This document shows, in pieces, positions 14,001-26,372 of a stretch of DNA of 64,000 bases. Each line of letters opens with the position of its first letter. Position 1 is the stretch's first letter. The stretch spans positions 65,441,075-65,505,074 of the forward strand of contig NC_088172.1 of the NCBI RefSeq assembly GCF_028769735.1, read 5' to 3'. The stretch comes from Zonotrichia leucophrys gambelii. Its lineage: Eukaryota > Chordata > Aves > Passeriformes > Passerellidae. The notes under the pieces were generated by a model, which saw nothing but the letters and a program-made list of their open reading frames with translations, did no database searches and had not been told where the DNA came from. Made by a program: the position numbers and the translations under genes.

Positions 14001-17000
14001 TTGGCTTATGGACTGAATAGCAGGATATAAAAACACTCAAGTGATTTAGGCTTCTAGCTTACAAATCCTTTCTGAAGATGGAATTGGAAGCTGCTCTTAA
14101 GTCAATTATTTATTTACCATTTATTCATTTGTTAGATCTTTTATTGAGTATTTGAGCTTTTAGTCCTTTGAGTCAACTTATGGAGACTCTCACTGTTGTT
14201 GAATGGCTTGAGTCACATTCCTCAAGCAAACCAACAATGGGTGGTCATAACACATTGGTAATCTGGGAGAGTCCATTAATAACAAATAGCTCCTAAATAG
14301 GATGTGTCATGGGTGGTCCAAGAGTTTCTTTCAAAGGACAGTTTCTGGAAGAAACCATGGCTTGAGTGAGTGTAATGTTTATAGGTGTGTTCTTGTTTAA
14401 CTCCTCTAAGCATGGCTAGCCTTGTGACAGCCACTCATTTGGGAAGGAGACATTATAGGAAAAGAAGATACTGCATACATAATGACTCCACATGAAACAG
14501 TCTCACAGGTCGCAGTCTCACTTGTAGGCATACTTTGGTGAACTGGAGTTTTATATTTCAGTGAGGAAAATCAGAGTTTACAACTCAGTTTGTAATTATG
14601 GAGGCAGGTATGGCTCCTGGGTTGTGATAAAGTAGTGAAAGATCTGAATATTTGATTACACATCTTGCAATATCTTTAGAAATAAATAAACTCTTTACAT
14701 TAATTGGTACAGTTGCATTCTCCTGAAAGAACACAGTTTTACTTCACAATACTGTATACAGTTGCACCCTTGAGCTTCTCTATTGCCAAACCACAGAATT
14801 TTTCCAAACTTTGAAGTTGAAAGAAATTTGTGTGCCAAAAAGCTGTGGGGAACTGTTGATTTGAATTATGTAGTATGGAAGTGAATCACCTTGGTTACCT
14901 TCTTATTAGAGGAGAGCTTCTTTTTGTTGACACTTTCTTAAGAAGGACACTTCAGTAGTGCAGCTCCTTTGTTTAAAAATCTCTACTATCACTTGTGATT
15001 TCAGTGCCTTCCATGTATTCCTCATATGCCAATGCACTGATCAGTTCTTAGTGGTTTATGTTAATATATTTATGTCAGAGATGGCAAATTGAAATCTAGC
15101 CGTGATATATGAGCAAAGTAGCCAATCTTTTCTTTTCATTAGTCTGGGTACTATATGTTTATTCTATATTAAAGGTAGTCTTTCTTTTTATAAAATGCCA
15201 ATCCAGAAACAGGAAAAAAAAAAGTTTTAAGTGGAAACAAATGAAGAAAAAACAGAATAACATGTTGCTATAAACAGCTATTAGGGCTGAATCATGCTAG
15301 GGTTTTGTGGATGTTTTCATTTTAGAGTGTCATTTGTTTACTAATTTCTGACTTTTTTCTTTTTGGTCAAATTACTAACACATGTTTTCTCAGCTCTCAA
15401 GAAGAAGTGTTTTCATATTTTTTAAGGAATAAGTGAGCAAAAAGACATTTTTTGCACTTTTTGTGTAAAAAATTGCTTGCTCTTGTCTGTCTTGAAAAAT
15501 TTTTCAGTAACATGAAATATCTGCTACAATCATAGCAAGGATCTAGTGTTTTCATAAAGTATCTTTTAGTAGTTTATGAGAAGACACTGTTGAAGCTCTC
15601 TACTGCATTATGCTGTATATTTTCAGTAAACCTGGCAAGAGTCTACACTGCTCAATTCTTTTTGTGGAAGGTAAAAGGAATCACAAAGAAAGAGAAAGGA
15701 AGTATACTACGTTCGTATTTAATTAATTCTGACAGACAAAGTGGTCTTAAGGGCAGTTAGGAGTGAGCTATTGGTAATTTTTATATTTAGTTATGCAAGA
15801 AAATAAACCAGTCTATTTAGTTATTGAAATCTGTAACATGCTTCCATTTTTTCTTATACCCCTACTTCCCTAGCAATATGAGAATAGAGACAGACTAATG
15901 AAGTCTTTCTTTTAGCTGCAATTCGGTTTTGTTCTTTTTTTTTCCTGTCATTTCCTGTTCAGAAAACTGTAGTTCATGAGGTTACAAATCTGAAAAGTTG
16001 TTTCTAAGTCAACATTGATCATTGAATTTGCAAGCTAAAATTTGAAAGCATATTTAATTTTATTGCAAGTTTGTTTGATAAAGAATTCAGAAAAACCAGC
16101 TCTTGGTTTCATTTATTTCTAAAATTCATAGTGTGAATCTGAAACCATTATCTCGCAACAGGTTGATTTCACAATTAATTTCTTGGATGGTATATTAGTG
16201 TTGATGAAAGAGTAAATTATTCCCTTTTTGATTTTGAATTCATATCACTGTTGTGGGGTACAGTGTCTTACTTGTGAGTAAGTAAGACTTTCTATATGCA
16301 CACACACTTGTAGAGGTCATCAGAAAATCTATAATTTGCTATCTTATTCCAAAGAAAGCTTCAGGTCTAACTAGTATTCAGTACATTGAACCATTTGTGT
16401 CTGCTATTATAGTCTGCTTATAATTGTGGTGATATAAATATTGCCAATTGTCATTGAAGACATTTATTTCCTCATACTTTTAAAGAAATGCAGATATTTT
16501 AAATTTGTTAATTAACTTTTCCAGCAAAATAAAACTTTTTTTTTTTCTGATGTATAATGGCAAAGAATTCTTTAGTGGAACTGAAGTAAATGAAAGCAAA
16601 TTAATGATCCTTTTGGGCTTTGACATGTTTGAATATTTCTAAATGAGAGTCAAATTAGGCAGCAATCTTTTTCTCTCAGTACAGCTGAAAAAATATTTTT
16701 TGCACAGCTAGATCTGATACCATGTGTGGATAATTAAATCTTGTGGAACTGTTGACAACCCTTTGTGATTTCCATGTGTCCTTATCCAAGCTGCCCCATT
16801 TTAATTTCAAGGAGTTTCTTATTAGTAAGTGGCTCAGCTGGACAGTATGTAATACTACTTTGCTTTGGAAATTCAGCAGTGATGAAATGTCATTTTTGGC
16901 TTACCTTTGAAAGTCAATACAAATGCTCCCAAACACAGTTTGAAAAGAAAGTATATATTGACTTAGTTAACAATACAGCTCCTGATTATAACTGTCCATA

Positions 17001-17359
17001 TTGAAAATCACTTGCCAGTGATACAAAGGTGCCATATTGTAACTCTTTCAGGGACTGTTGATGACATCTGCCAGCTCAGTAGTAGGTTTTCAGAAGATGA
17101 ACAAATTTTCATTTTTGCAAACAAAAATTTCAGAAAGTGAAATATTTGCAGAGTAGCTCATGTGTCTCTGTCTCATTTTAATGAACTGTGGATGCTGAGG
17201 ATAATAATGAGCAGTAGCCCGATATTATCAGCACTCTCTAATTTTGTTCCTTGTCTTATATCAAGTAACAGAACGTGATCAATCATAAAAGTATTTGCAC
17301 TAAAACTAAACTGCTACTTCCATCTTTGCTGGTTTGTTTTTTAATGATTTTCTATGCAG
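8099..17359. other. Intron stretch without recognised gene
   Basis: This is mostly AT-rich DNA. A GC-richer patch at about 8560-8900 has an open frame (8560-8751) but no recognisable family. A 15-bp direct repeat (AATTCCTTAGGAGTA) occurs at 11306-11320 and 11334-11348. A tandem ATTGATATGCT pair at 10583-10604 runs into a small hairpin. No CR1 was recognised here. Confidence 0.45.
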
Positions 17360-17610
17360 GAATTATGACAATGGAAAACTTTCGAGTTGCCAGCTTTCTT
17401 AAGAAATTGTTGTGTGTCAAGAGTTGCACGCTTGTCAAAATTATTGACAGGGCACTGATGTTGCCAGAAATACAGCCACCATCCAGGCTTCTGCATAGCT
17501 TTGGATCTGTAAGGAAACTTGTGCATGGAAACTGCTTTGGAAATAGCATGGTGCAGAGTCAGAAATGGAATGGGATAGAAGCGGGAAGGATGACAGTGAA
17601 TTAAATGTAG
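17360..17610 (+). other. Possible cryptic or alternative exon inside the last intron
   Basis: A pyrimidine-rich tract and TTTCTATGCAG (AG at 17358-17359) precede a 251-bp segment that ends in a strong donor-like TAG|GTAAGAAAG at 17610/17611. An open frame (17275-17604) covers nearly all of it, but in phase 0 from the upstream WD40 exon it reads E-L-stop. If spliced into the gene it would therefore truncate the protein at once, after losing the last 15 residues. It may equally be a chance pair of sites, or an exon of a separate transcript. Confidence 0.2.
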
Positions 17611-18769
17611 GTAAGAAAGATGTAACAAGGGAAAAAAAAACCCACATGAACCCACAGGGAAAATAGAGCGGACAGAAATATCTATTTTCACAGAATTCTA
17701 GACATTTTTTAAGGATGTATTTCTTTTGGAAAAGCACTAGGAAATTTTCTAAACCTCCAGCAGATGAGCCAGAGAGTTTGCAACAAGGCAGGAATATATA
17801 CATTTTTTAAAAAAAATGTCTTCATGAACATTCTTTGTGTGTCTACTTGTCACAGCACTTGGAGATTGAGTGATTATCTTCACTTGCTATAGACGGTCTC
17901 CTGCTGTGGAGTAATTCTATGGTCAATGTGTGGGCAGTTGAGAGTATTGGAATTTCACATCTGTCCCACACTCAGCAGGCCCAAAGCTAAATCTTCACAT
18001 TCTTAATCTGTGTTTGGCATTAGTAATTGCTATTGAATGTCCAATTTAGGCTTTTTTTTGAAGGTATGCAAATAATATTATTATTGCTGATGAAATATGG
18101 TCCTTTTCTTTAAATTGAGAGGTTATATAAAGACTATGGATTATATATAACTACATATGAAATGTTTTGAAAATAGTAAATATTTTCAATTTTAAGAACT
18201 GTATTATTATGAAAGAATAATATTTGTCTCTTAAAATTTTTAAATCACAGTTATTTTCCTCTACTTGCCTCCACTTGGTTCTTTATGTTGCTCAGAGTAA
18301 TCATGTAAGAGTTTCTCACTCTGTAAGTCTGTATGGAGGCTTTGGTGATTCTGCAAAAAAAACTTTATCAAACATGGACATTTTCTCCTAATAACCTTCA
18401 AGATTTAATATTTTTAAAGACTAACAGTATACCTTATGTTCTCCTACTTTATACTACCCTGACAGGTAACCCCAAAGACTATTACATGTATAAACTCTTT
18501 GGAAGAAATTTTCATTTGCACTCGAGCATCATCTTTTTTGGTTTTCCCATGATACCTATTAATTTAGTTTTGAATTTCAGATATCTATCCATGCAAGTAA
18601 AAATACATTATGTAGTACTACTTAACATGTTGCAGCATTCTACAGCTGTTTGTTTTGAATGTAATGGCAGGCTAAGGAATTACTTGTTGCATTTATGTCT
18701 GACACAGATGAGTTGTGCTCCTGTAAGCAAGATGCTCAAAGCTTGATGCAGGAACAAACTTTGAAAATT

Positions 18770-20141
18770 TGGTAGTGAAAATTCTTACCTTGCAGTGAAA
18801 AAAAGGAAGGGAAGGTGGTACAGAGTCAGTTTTGTTTTGAATCAAGGGATAGCAATGGTGAAAAAAAGGAAGGATTCAAGCAATTAACCAGATGAGGTAA
18901 AATGACATGGTTGCAATGAGTCCTAGACCTAGATAAATGTTTTAGCAGTTTAAAATAATGTGGAAGACCATATCTTGAGATCCTAAGGAGAAAAAAATTG
19001 GAGGACTAGCACATAACCTAGAAGTGATGATGTAGAAGGGCATTTAAGTTGCAGATAATCTCCAAGTTACCTGTCCCAGTGAAAAGTTACTGTCTACAAT
19101 GATGGAGAAGGTTTGAACAAAAATTGCAGTGAAAGAGAAATAAGGATCCTTGTTCTAATCTTGTTGGAGTTAAAATAATGGTGAATCATTAGGCTGGCAT
19201 GGAGATTAGTCTGGAAGAGAGGTTTACTCTGAGTTAGAGAAATAGTGGCTTGACACTGTTTAAAGTTAATATCTAAGTGGGGGAAAGAGAAACATAAGAA
19301 GATTCCTGTGAAATGTTGTTGGGGAACTCACTGGGAGATAAGAATGCTCTTCTGAGGTACTGATAAAAGATAATCAGGACAGAGAAGAAACATGGAATCC
19401 AAGAGAGATCTAAAGTCTAGGAAAAGCATTATCAGCTGTATGGAAGGCAGCTTGATAGATAGAAACAAGTACAGATGACACATTTTCTGTCAGTTATGTC
19501 TAGGACCAGATCATTGGAAAGAATATCAGGAATTGTTTTCAGTGAAATTCAAGGGCAAAAGGTATGTTAGACAAGAGAACTGCAAAAAAACCCCCACCGA
19601 ACCTGACTCTAAACAGTTCATGCTTTGTTATTAAGTAAATGAAAGATGATCTGTAACTGGAGAAACAAATGTGAACCACTGGAGGACTTTCAGGGACACA
19701 GAAAATAAGGAATGGTTACATTGGAAGGAGGAAGAGTCAGATGACATTGATATGTTAATAAGTAATGGAGAGAATAAAGGAAGTAAGTTAATGTGTGAGA
19801 CTGGGCCTGTGAGGCAAGGGAAGGAGTACAGAAGAGGAATATCTCAACTGACAAGGCAGCACTGCAGTAGGGGAAAAGAAAACTATGAGAAAAGTAGAAA
19901 ATACTGTGGAGAAATAGGGATGATTAGAAAAGAAACTGTAGTGATTGAAACAATGAAATTTCTTGCTAGAAAAGAAGCATTATTTAACCAGGGTAGTAAC
20001 CTCACCAAAAGCAAGGAAAGAAGATTCTCAAATTCTCTATTGAAGTGCTTGCTGACCATTCCTATAGGTAAACCATTTCAATTCATCTACTCAGCTGAAG
20101 CAGCACAGTTAGCCAGGTCACTCCTTCATGTACATGCATAA
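18770..20141 (+). other. Purine-rich block carrying a 156-codon open frame
   Basis: The + strand is markedly rich in A and G for about 1.3 kb, with many AAGGAAGG and GAGAA runs. From 19671 to 20141 a frame stays open for 156 codons. Its product is charged (K, E, R-rich) in the first two thirds and has no motif I can name. Low pyrimidine content lowers the chance of TAA, TAG and TGA less than expected, because these stops are themselves purine-rich at two positions. It could be an old mobile-element relic or chance. No function is assigned. Confidence 0.2.
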
Positions 20142-23138
20142 TAAACAAACCTAGTCTGTCATTAGGGCAAGGATACTTCAATTGCAATTCTTGCTAGCCC
20201 ATATTTTATCTTCCTTAGAACTTGTCTTTGAGATCTGTACTCATAAATGTGTAAAAGATAACCTTTCATGAAAAATGCTGATAGATATTTACAATTTTTT
20301 TTATTTAATCTTTTTGGGTATTACATATCTTCTTGCAAAGTGCTGTGAAACTTGTGCTTTGGGGATGCGGATGGAGGAGTGTTGTCTTCTTTAAGAGTCT
20401 TTAAAATGCTTTCCTCTCAATTTTAACATACATCAGTCTGAGTCTCTTAAAAAATTCTTTATTAGCTGTGTAGGGCAATATGATATTCCTTATGGACTAA
20501 ATTTTATAGGCATGATGGCAGCCCAAGGATATGCTATTTCAAAGTTACCCATCAGTCTTACAACTACTTAAAGTTCTCACTTTTTCAAATGAAATAAGAA
20601 CCAAGGCAAAGTATTTTATTTATGTACACAATTCTTACTAGTTTGAGCTTATGCCATTAGTGTTTAGATTTTTACATGCCAAAATAGTTATACTTTATGT
20701 TCTCCCATATGGAATAGTAGATTTTCAGAAGGCTAATTGAACCATCCTACCCTATGTTTATATATGGAACATATTATTAATCTGGTTGCTTATGTTTATT
20801 CAAAAGGTACCTTTGGAAGGTGACACATTAGCACTGGCATGCCTGTCTAACCTTGACAGTTTCATGGTCTTGGCTTTGTACTGGCACTTAAAAAAAAGAA
20901 GAGGAGATTATTTTTTTTCCATTTGAATTTTTTTTTTCCTGAAGGAAATACATCTACTAGGTGAAAATATAATAAGATTTCTATCTGGTTTTGATGACTC
21001 TATCATGTAAAGGAGAAATCTTACTCAGGCAAAACTACAGAGAAAAAAGTACCAAGATCACAACCTTGTATATTAGACAGGGATTTGAGTAAAAATTAAT
21101 CTTCAAAAGTAATAGAAATTTATTCCACCAGACTACTAAGCCATTATGTAAAATAGTTATATACAATTAAACTCACAAAACAAAAAGAAGTTGAAGTAGA
21201 ACAGAATCCAGATGGAAAGAAAAAAAACAAGAAAAAATTGTGTATTCACACACAATTCTAGTGCAAAGCTTTAAAGTTGCAGAAAAGGGTAGAATGAATA
21301 TTTACTTTTATAAAATGAAAAAATCTTAAAACAAGAAAGGGTAATGAAAAAATATTTAAAAACATTTGTAAATATGAGTTGAATAAAAAAAGAAATATGC
21401 CTTGGATTTGTGAGACAATGACATTAGAAATGCAATACATTTCACCAAGAATAAGAAATAATAATTGATTAAAAATTGAGTATTAACTTGATAAAAATAA
21501 TTATATAAAAGAAAATGTATCAAAATTAATTAAACAGAAAAAAATTTGCTCTGATGGCTGTGTGGGAGAAAATTTCTGTTTTGCATCAGTGGATTCTCTG
21601 TTGTTGTTTGCATGTAAGATACAAAGGATTTTCTTGATCACTGCACATAAGAATGGACTAATAGTGATTGTAGTATCACACATACTTTTGTGAGTGGATG
21701 CAGTTTTCCAGGCTTATACTTATAAAAATATATTTTTAAATCCAAGTGTTCTAGGAAGGAAATTGTTTTAGTAAGTATTTTATTTTTAAAAGATATAGCA
21801 TATTATTCATGTATACCAGAGCCAGTTTAAAATACTTGTTAAAATTCAGAGAAAAACTGGAAAATAGATTAATTTTTAAAATCTTTTAATTATAAAAAGA
21901 ATTTTAATGCTTTATGATATAAAATATAGTCACAGGACTGAAAATGCTGGGTTTGACAATTTTTCATGAAATGTTTGTAACAGATCCTGAGTGCTATTTT
22001 ATTTGGCTATGGAATCTGCTTTTCAGGCCAAGAACTTGGGGTTTGATTGGCCTAACTAGGATATTATAGAGTATGGTGAAAAATCTTGATATTTGGAGAC
22101 ATGATCTACTTCTAAATACGGAACTTTGTTTAAAGGTTAGTAGGTTGTAGTTGCATTAATTTGACAATGATTTTAAAATACAAGCAAGTGTGTTTTTGTG
22201 TTTTTTGTTCTCTAAGTGCAGGATAGAAACAATGGACCTTGCTCTGACTGACATTAGTGGAAACAGCCATCTGTTTTATTTGGAGCAGTGTCGTGTCTGG
22301 AGGCTGTCATGAAATGATAACAAATAGTAGCAAGCCTACTGGAGTAATACCTAAAGCCACAGTCAGGATGTTATATAACATAATAAATGGGTAACACAAA
22401 TACACCAACAGCTTCTTGTGGAAAGGTGCATATACAATAGGGCTTTTCTCAGAACCTATTCAAGAAAATGTTAACATCTTGAAAGTCTGAAGAAGGATTT
22501 TTGTCGTTGTTTTCTGTATATTTCACATAAGTGAGTGGAACTGATTTTCATAAGTTTTCATGCACATTTCTGTATCTGCCAAATAACTTGACAGGTTTAG
22601 ATGTGTAAGGATAAAATTAAAAACTGACCTGCAAACTTTGGCAGCAAACAAGATTCCAGGCTTTTATAATATCTGCAATACCACAGGGCATGCTCCTAAT
22701 TTTCCATTGTTTACGTTTTGAAACTCTTAGGGAATGTACCACATCTCTTCTTGACTCTACACCAGAGCCAAATTTCTTTTGATGTAGTATTTTATTTATA
22801 TTCTGCATGTTCATCTTTCACATTAGTTTCTGGGTCATGAATATGCTGCCTGTCTTGACATTTCACTGTTGACCTCCTACTGTCTCCTAAATGAATGGAC
22901 TGAGCTTCACCTGTACTTCTGGTTTGGGAGCCCACTTCCACTCTTTAAAGAAGGAACATGTACAGCTAAGCATTTGAGTATTCATTCTCTGAATTAGGCA
23001 GAAGTATCAGGAAAAACTGACATTCTCTCTACTGTTTGTCTCTTTAGGAGATCATGCATGTTCATGGTTCTTATTTAGTTACTGAGAAAAATGTGGGTGG
23101 TTTTAGTAGAGAATTTGGTTTTAGATTTCAAGGATTAG

Positions 23139-24257
23139 TTGGTCCAGGCATTCTCACCTTCTGCATGGCTGCTCAGGAAGTTCTTAATAACTTGGATCAA
23201 ACCCCAGTGCTTCTGTATATTATGTGTCAACCATTTAGGGGAGTCTAAAGGAAAGAAAAAGTACAGAGCTCTGTTTCCCCTGAAACATCTGATGGCAAGA
23301 ACTTCTGCTGCTAGCCATGGCTTCAGCCATAATCAACCTTTTTCGCATTTTTCCTCTATTGTTATGTCTTCTGCTAACAGGACCACTTATAGGAAGATGC
23401 CAGTTTTTCTTCTCCAGGACCCGTTTAGGATTCCTTGTTGGTTCTATCTTTTGTCTTTATCTGAAGCTCTAATACAGTCCTTTTGTTTCTGCTTTGTCAA
23501 GATTTTTTCCTTCAGTAAATATAGAGGAAAGCAAGGCATTATTTTCTCAAGAAAATTACCTCACTGTCATGGTAGAGATGTCATGATTTCAGGGCTGCTT
23601 ACCAGTGCAAGCCTGTTTAATGGATTGGAATGAATCTTTGATGCAAACTTTGTAAATCTGCTCCAAGGAATATTGTATGACTCTGAGGGTTAAAGCAAGT
23701 TTACTTGGCACATAATTAATAATGTAAAGGAAACTGAAAATACATAGTGAAGAGGACTGGCATTCCAATGCTGGACGTAATCAGATGCATTTCAATCCCA
23801 GAAGACCCATTTGTTCCCCATTTGGCATGAGGAATTCTGTAAACTGTGTGAAGATGCACTTGGCGTCAGTATATGCTCAGTGCTCTTGTGGAAGATTATA
23901 AAATTTTTTCATACACTGACATCTGTAGCTTTGAACAATTGCTGCTTTCTCCCTTTAGAGACAATATCAGAGAAAGGGGTATCAAATTACTGTGAACCTT
24001 TTATGTCTACAGTATCTTCTTCTTTTAATAAAAATGACCATTTGGTAATCACCATCTTTCCTGGAAAAATATATAGATTCAGGTTTTTTAAAAAGATCTG
24101 CTGCTTATTATTTGCTTTTCCTGATATGATTACTCCTGAGGCTTTCACTATATTCTTCTCCAAAGTAGTGCCAGCTTTGTGCATATCTGCTGTGAAGGTG
24201 CTGGAGAAAATTTTCAGCAGCAACTCGTCAGCTGAATCCAAAGGCACTCCCAAGTAA
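23139..24257 (+). other. Pair of long open frames of unknown origin
   Basis: Frames at 23139-23633 (164 codons, the longest in the window) and 23811-24257 (148 codons) lie 177 nt apart. Over the second, the minus strand is also open (23987-24253, 88 codons). The products are rich in F, S, L and C and show no recognisable domain. No promoter, splice or polyadenylation evidence ties them to a gene. They may be the remains of an old repeat that I cannot identify. Confidence 0.2.
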
Positions 24258-24771
24258 ATTCTGGAAGTGTGTCTAAGCTAGTGATGTGTGTACATACAGT
24301 CTGAAGATAGGTGCTTTTATAGAAAATTCCAACTGCTAAAGTGAATATGTTCTTCTAATATCTCTGAATTTGTCTAATTGGATAGGCTAGGAATGATAAA
24401 GCCTGAGGCCATCCAGAGGATGAGTATCCAGTGATAATCTCCTGGTTGAAAAGATTATTTCTTCAAAAACCAGAGGGATGGTGGGAGGGAAATTCTTAGG
24501 AAATTGTTATCTGTATTCACAGCTGCATTCATACTCTTTGGCCCTTGTTCAAAGGGAAGAGTTGAGTTTGTAACCAAGAAGGTGGGGCCCTCTCTTCATC
24601 TTTTCTTTTAGGTTCAGAGAGTGGGACAGGGAAACCTCACGGATACCTCTAGTCTTCGATGCTTGATGGCACACGTGTGCACAGGCTGAATGTCTGTGCA
24701 GACTGCTCCACTTTAAAATATTGATATATGACTTCCTTTTATCCTCAATACTAGAGTAGGGAAACACCCCA

Positions 24772-26372
24772 ACTCCATCCTTCCTGACTCAGGAGTTCAG
24801 GGTAAAGGAATGTTGGAAGACTTTTCTTTAATCAAGGAGGATTGGATTAGAGAACATCTAGGCAAACTGAACATCCTCAAGTCCATGGGCCCTGGCAGGA
24901 TGCATCCACAAGTGCTGAGAGAGCTGGTGAACACCATAGCAAGGCTACTCACAAGCATTTTTGAGAGCTCATGGAGATCAGGAGAGGTGCCTGAGGAGTA
25001 GAAGAAAGCATCACCCAAGTCTTCAAAAATGGGAAGAATGAGAACCCAGGGAAGGTGCAGCCAGTCAACCTCAGCTCGATCCCTGAAAAGGTGATGAAAT
25101 GTCTCATTCTGGAGGCCATCTCTGCCCACATGGATGACAAGAAAGTGATCAAGAGCAATCAGCATGGATTTGTTAAAGGTAAATCATGCTTGACCTACAT
25201 GTGATTCTGTGATTTAACACCTACCTGGATATATGAGTGGAGAGCAGTGGTAGATATTGTCTACCTTGACTTCAGCAAGGCTTTTGATGCTGTGTCTAAC
25301 AACATCCTTGTAAGCAAACTCAGAAATTGTGGCCTGGATGAGTGGACAGTGAGGTGGATTGAGAACTGGCTGAATGGCAGATCCCAGAGTGTCATAATCA
25401 CCAGCACAGGCTGTAGCTGAAGGCCTGTCACTATTGGTGTCCCCCGAGATTCAATACTGGGTCCAGTCTTGGATTAATGACTTGGATGGAGGGGCAGATG
25501 CCTCCTCAGCAAATTCACTGATGACACAAAGTTGGGAGGAGTGACCAAAGATGGGAGGAGTGACCTTCAGAAGGACCTCAACAGGTTGGAGAGATGGGCA
25601 GAGAGGAACCTTTGGTAATCCAACAAGGGCAAGTGCAGGGTCCTGCACCGGCATGACCACATGCACCAGCACAGGCTGGGGCCGGCCCGCTGGGAGGCAG
25701 CTCTGTGGAGAAGGGCTCCTGGTGCAAACAGGCCGTCCATGAGCCAGCAGTGCCCTTGTGGCCAAGAAGGTCAGGGCTATCCTGGATGAATTCAGAAGAG
25801 CATTGCCAGCAGGTCAATCCTGCCCCTCTACTCAGCCCTGGTGAGGCACATCTGGAGTGCTGTGTCCTGTTCTGGGCTCCTCAGGACAGGAGCGACACGG
25901 GGCTCCTGGAGCAGATGCAGCAGAGGACTACAGAGACAATTAAGGGTTTGGAGCAGCCACTTATGAAGAAAGGCTGAGGGACTTGGGCCTGTTCAGCCTT
26001 GAGAAGAGAGGACTCAGAGGGGACCTCATTAGTTCTATAAGTATCTGAAGGGAGGATGGCAAGAGGATGGAACCAGGCCCTGCTTGCTGGTGCCAACCAA
26101 CAGAAAAAGAGGGGATGGTCAGAAACTGAATACACAGGAAATTCCATCTGGACGTGACTAAGAACTTCTTTACTGTGCAGGTGACTGTGCACTGGAGCAA
26201 TTGTCCAGAGAGTTTGTGGAGTCTCCCTCACTGGAGATGTTCAAGAACCATCTGGACACAGCCCTGTGCCACATGCTCTAGGATGACCCTGCTTGAGCAG
26301 GGAGGTTGGACCAGGTGTCCCACTGTGGTCCGTTCCTGCCTGACCCATTCTGTGATTGTGTGGTTCTGTGAT
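24772..26372 (+). mobile_element. CR1 LINE, 5'-truncated, about 1.6 kb, ORF2 reverse transcriptase broken
   Basis: This is the longest CR1 copy here. From 24772 it follows the CR1 ORF2: SLIKEDWIREHLGKLN, then KSMGPGRMHPQVLRELVN, the RT block YLDFSKAFDAVSNN at about 25262-25303, and an altered catalytic box read as FTDDTK near 25512-25530, where the family has FADDTK. Downstream are KCRVLHR-like, ALVAKKVRAIL, EMQQ(R)TTETIKGL and the GERGL-type 3' segment. It ends in ATTCTGTGATTGTGTGGTTCTGTGAT, the avian tail repeat type. In-frame stops (TAG at about 24999, where W is expected), deletions and frameshifts make it inactive. LINE ORF2 supplies reverse transcription in intact copies. The overlapping open frames on the minus strand are shadows. 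Confidence 0.95.

Larger units (their letters stand above)
17611..24771. other. Intron stretch with several longer open frames but no recognised gene
   Basis: It contains a purine-rich block at about 18770-20141 and open frames at 18333-18746 (137 codons), 19671-20141 (156), 23139-23633 (164) and 23811-24257 (148), all on the + strand. None gives a domain I recognise and none has a convincing exon structure. The rest is AT-rich and featureless. Confidence 0.4.

Noticed and set aside
17341..17803. Minus-strand open frames of 116 and 120 codons
   Set aside because: They overlap each other and the + strand frame; their low-complexity F/S-rich products look like antisense of purine-rich sequence.
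25451..26231. Several minus-strand open frames of 79-116 codons
   Set aside because: They are antisense shadows of the CR1 ORF2 and 3' region, which is on the + strand.
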